A stretch of DNA of 64,000 nt from Lingula anatina (lineage: Eukaryota; Brachiopoda; Lingulata; Lingulida; Lingulidae). The stretch lies in NCBI RefSeq assembly GCF_001039355.2, contig NW_019774292.1, positions 522,689 to 586,688 on the forward strand. The letters are read 5' to 3'. Position numbers and translations under genes: made by a program. This document shows, in pieces, positions 60,546 to 64,000 of the stretch. The notes under the pieces were generated by a model. That model ran no database searches and was not told the origin of the DNA. It saw only the letters and a list, made by a program, of their open reading frames with translations. The stretch's first letter is position 1. Every line of letters begins with the position of its first letter.

Positions 60546-61559
60546 CACTGCAAAACCGACCACTTGCATGCAAAATTCCTAATTTTTTTTATGCAGTAGT
60601 TGCCGACATATGGATACTTTTTTGATAGAACCATGCTTTGGCACACCCAAGTTTGGACCAGTCCAAAGGAGCACTACCCAATTAAATCATTGCATATTAC
60701 ACAATTCAGCAGTGCAATAAACATGGTAGTCAGTTAATTAGTAGCGACACACCTTTCTACACACTTCTCCATTCACATATCTTATATGATATCGGATTTC
60801 TTTGAAAAAAGAGCGTTATTTACCTAGGCATACCTTCGAAACTAAAATATTCCATATTAAATGTCAAGTCTGTAAATAAAAAAGAGAACAATTAGTCTTT
60901 CATATGCATCAGTGGATCATTAAAGCTCGGAGCAAAAAAAAATCTATTATTTTTTAATCAAAGCTATAGGGTGATATAATTGAAATATAAAGTTTAACGT
61001 GATCAAAAGAGCCAGTAGCATGATTCGATATGCCGACGCTATTTAGTGACTTATTTTTTGTTTTAATTTTGATCTGACAAACTCGCCACTCTCTGCTTCG
61101 AGGGAACTGTTATACCACTACTGTTATACCTGCATATTTCATGAAATGCTTTTCCTAATACCATCATCTTTCACCGGTCGATTGCCTACAAAATCTACAA
61201 AATGTACAGTTTGGGGCAGTTTGTACATTCACATGTTCCATCATACAGTCACAAATCGAGGACGTGCATTTCGTCCACTTTGATTAAGATATCATACAAC
61301 GTCACCCTGAGCTTCGGAGATAACTTGAAACCAATGTCTACACTATGGCATGCCCTTGCCGTTCGGTTTGTTTCAAGTTATCTCAGGGTGTTTAAGGTGC
61401 ACAGTCAGGATTGATCACGGGTTCATTCGAGTTCATCTGACATTTAGAACTGTTCTTTTCTCAACCAAATTTAGTTGCTCTCTCTCTTTTTCTTATGGTA
61501 TTACAAGGATTTTAATCAAATTTTGTTAAGTAAAATGCCCGAACATCCCAACGGGCAAA

Positions 61560-61670
61560 TTATGTTGTTTTAACGTTGAAACAACGTTGAACCATATCGT
61601 TGATAAGACGTTGGATAAACGTTGGATTTGAACGTTGGATCAACGTCAGATAACAACATTGTTAGACAAC
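61560..61670 (+). repeat. AACGTTG-rich irregular repeat
   Basis: Within 110 bp the word AACGTTG (or CAACGTTG, ACGTTGGAT, CAACGTCAG) recurs at least six times. AACGTT is self-complementary, so the block can pair with itself. It follows CCCAACGGGCAAATTATG, resembling dispersed AACGTTGA repeats known from many marine invertebrate genomes; that assignment is from memory and unverified. Confidence 0.6.
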
Positions 61671-61933
61671 ATTCTTGCATGAGAAAACATTAAAATGACC
61701 TGAAATGTTTTTATTTTTGGTACAAAACACAGGTACACAATTACAACGTACACTGTTAAAACATCCAAGTGCCTGGACTAACTTTGAATGCAAGAATGGG
61801 GTCGTTGACCATTGGTAAGTACGGGAAAATTGCCGTTTACTCCAGGAAAATCCAATTTTTGGCCAAAACGAAGTGTTATTATGACTTTAAGAATAGTAAC
61901 AAGTTATTGCATGGAAGTCCACTCAGCATCAGA

Positions 61934-61961
61934 GGAGCTGCTCTACGCGTTTAGCAGCTCC
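61934..61961. other. Perfect 9 bp hairpin
   Basis: GGAGCTGCT (61934-61942) and its exact reverse complement AGCAGCTCC (61953-61961) flank a 10-base loop. GTGTTTAGC (about 61,997-62,005) and GCTAAACAC (about 62,040) form a second, wider inverted pair. Confidence 0.6.
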
Positions 61962-62752
61962 ACGCGCTGAGCAGAGGAAGTGTTTAGCCAATGTGTTTAG
62001 CTTTGCGATAAACTTAATTATTATAGAAACATAGCGAGGCTAAACACATAGCTTAACGTGTAACGATGCTTAACATGTCTAGCATTTTCTCCTTTTCTTC
62101 TAGAAAAGCTATCGGCGTTCCTTAGCGCGTTTAGGTTTTAAACGCGTGTTATATGTGTTTAAAAGGTAAACACTTTTTACAGTGTAGATGAAATGAGACC
62201 CTAGAATTGAAGTACCTAAGGTCATCTTAACGCTAAAAATCAACGTATATCTAACACAGCCATAAACGCATAAGAAATACATCACCAATGATACAGATGG
62301 ACATTACAGTTAATAGGGCGGAGAAAATAACTTGTGGAAAAGCCGTTGAAAAACGGAAAAGTGTGGTCCCTGATGAAAGGAGACAATAGAAAAGGATGAA
62401 AACAACACATTTGAAAATTTGAATATGATTTTTAAAAAAATACGTCGTATGGGGTGGGGGTGAGGTTAATTGTCCCCTGCGCTCACCTCGCAGTCTACGA
62501 CCCCACATCATTGAAAATATTCTACTAACCTACAGACCAGAGTGGATGCGCAGGTTTAAAAATATCTCAAGGTTTTTTTTTTTTTTTTTTTTTTTTTTGC
62601 ATGTCATACTGAATTTTACTTAAACGACCACGACCTAAGCAAAGATGGTATGTATGATATAACGCAATTTACATAAAGGTTATCCCTCATGTTATCGAAA
62701 ATCTAATTAGCAACATCATATAAGGAGATGCCAACTGTTCTTTTCCTTTCAG

Positions 62753-62764
62753 AGAGCCACCACC
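62753..62764 (+). other. 5' UTR segment and acceptor of the pentraxin-like gene
   Basis: A pyrimidine-rich tract ending TTTCAG (to 62752) sits 12 bases before the ATG, and the ATG context CCACCATGT is close to a Kozak consensus. This suggests a 5' UTR intron, with the promoter and first non-coding exon further left. Splice prediction is by eye. Confidence 0.5.
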
Positions 62765-64000
62765 ATGTTTGGACAAACTCTACTTGTAGCGTTGGTTTTG
62801 ACGTGTTGTTTCTACAGAGAAACAGGTAGGTAAGAGTGGGATGGGCTGGGAAACACTGTTTTTTTTTCAATCTTTAGAGTTATTTTAGACAAAAAATACA
62901 ATTAATTCTAATTGTACCCAAAAATAAAGCAGTGGTAGTCCAGTTAAACGAAATGTTACTGTTTAATGTCAGGTTAATGCATAGATAATGTTTCAGATCA
63001 ATACATTTGATTGGACTACTATTGATTATAAAGCATTGGTCTGACAGCTGACAAATATTTTATTTCTTACTTTACCAAGTTACCGGCGTCTGTATAATAT
63101 CAATAGCAATGATCATGACAATATGGACAATAATCAACAGACAGTTAAGAATCCTCATGTGACATGGAACTTTCGAGTGAATCGGTGTGCGTGCGTTTGT
63201 TTTCCCAAAATTCCGCACGCTCGTAAATGGTGTTGTGCGTATATGCGTATATATATATCGGGTTGACTGATTCCAATGCTGCCAGTATTATATAGGTGAC
63301 TTTTCTTTGTGTCTTTTCTTAAGTTGTTATATGTGTTATACTTGCAGCTGGCCGTAGGTTTCTACACTTCCCAGAGCCAGCTAACAGGTTGTCTTGGTCA
63401 CTATTGGAGACAAAAACCCCCGATTTGGACACTTTCACGGCCTGTGCCTGGATCAAAACCATCCGTACCACAAGCGGCCCCATTCTCTCCTACGGCTCTA
63501 AACGCCACCCCCGGAGTATTGAGATTTCCTACAGTCCTCATGGTCATGGGTACTCTGTCATTTTAAATGGGATGAGCGTGTTGGGCGGGTATTACGCTGG
63601 CGAGGCGCCTCTACCAGCGGACGGAAATTGGCATTTCTTGTGTGTCATGTGGAGTGGTGTCAAGAGAAAGATAGATGTCTATAGGGATGGTTTCCTCACG
63701 CTGAGTTTTCCTGTGAATGTATCGCACATAGCTGGAGGTAAGGCCAGAGAAATGGCATCTGAAAAATAAAGACTTAATTTTCGCTATGAGTGTAATACAG
63801 TATCAATAACTGGTTTTGATTTCATGTAAGTGGTTCAGTTCTTTCAAGAGCATGACTACATATCATTAGGCCTATGCTTTAACGTACATAACACTAATCC
63901 ATTGCAAACATTGAAACATTGGTTAACAAAGTGAAATGACAAGTCAAATGAAAATTATTTTTCCATTTTATAATTTCAGGTGGTGATTGGGTTGTTGGAC
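62765..64000 (+). CDS. Pentraxin-like (LamG/ConA-fold) secreted or membrane protein, 5' part
   Basis: Spliced gene cut off by the window end. Coding exon 1 is 62765-62825, exon 2 is 63348-63737 and exon 3 starts at 63980; donors GTAGGT and GTAAGG and acceptors CTTGCAG and ATTTCAG keep the phase (1 at both junctions). Residues 1-20 form a signal peptide with core LLVALVLTCC. From about residue 24 a pentraxin domain runs: FLHFPEP, TACAWIKT (C53), ILSYGS, DGNWHFLCVMWSG (C119), DVYRDG, then GGDWVVG in exon 3. C53 and C119 match the family's conserved disulfide. The pentraxin signature is degenerate: W-H-F-L-C-V-M-W where W-H-H-I-C-V-T-W is typical. One sequon is at N145. The calcium-binding C-terminal half lies beyond the window, so a short pentraxin cannot be told from a larger multidomain protein (adhesion GPCR or polycystin type). 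The alternative donor at 62830 would bring a stop codon into frame and is rejected. Confidence 0.82.

Larger units (their letters stand above)
60546..62752. other. Intergenic region between receptor array and pentraxin-like gene
   Basis: I see no gene. It holds an AACGTTG-rich block (about 61,560-61,670), a hairpin-rich patch (about 61,930-62,190) and T26 at 62573-62598. The first non-coding exon and promoter of the pentraxin-like gene may lie here. Confidence 0.5.

Overview
This is eukaryotic, animal-type DNA: AT-rich, mostly non-coding, and full of (GA)n/(CT)n, (CA)n and (TA)n microsatellites, small inverted-repeat elements and transposon debris. The only multi-exon gene visible has GT/AG splice sites. 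A LINE with a C-terminal zinc-knuckle region, Tc1-like sequences and a tandem intronless receptor cluster suggest a marine invertebrate. A mollusc or other lophotrochozoan is my best guess, but I cannot fix the species. Three single-N positions (37266, 47625, 53187) look like assembly joins.

Layout: (1) About 1-40,380 has no convincing coding sequence. It holds at least seven copies of one 205-253 bp terminal-inverted-repeat MITE family in two subfamilies, one unrelated 176 bp MITE starting CAGGGGCGGAT, many microsatellites, several short tandem duplications (one carries CRE octamers) and a few GC-richer stretches that may be regulatory. (2) About 40,390-60,545 is a tandem segmental-duplication array. 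Four intact, intronless class A GPCR genes lie on the minus strand (here A to D: 42080-43264, 45211-46488, 49393-50622, 56983-58137), and a fifth survives only as a 3' relic (60397-60545). Each unit repeats the same flanking modules. The C-D interval was enlarged by a 1.7 kb palindromic Tc1-like element, a 1.8 kb 5'-truncated LINE, a second Tc1 fragment and an extra partial unit. (3) About 60,550-62,750 is non-coding with an AACGTTG-rich repeat and a hairpin-rich patch. (4) From 62,753 to the window end there is the 5' part of a plus-strand gene for a secreted or membrane-anchored pentraxin-like protein, with two complete exons and the start of a third.

The most informative part is the receptor cluster. 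The transmembrane cores are similar, but the extracellular N-termini carry 1, 6, 4 and 1 N-glycosylation sequons because a short DNGS-type repeat has expanded. Gene A has lost the ancestral stop codon and with it the PDZ-ligand-like tail. Gene D looks like a conversion mosaic of A-like, C-like and B-like segments. This fits recent birth-and-death evolution of orphan receptors that probably bind a peptide or small ligand; the ligand cannot be read from the sequence.
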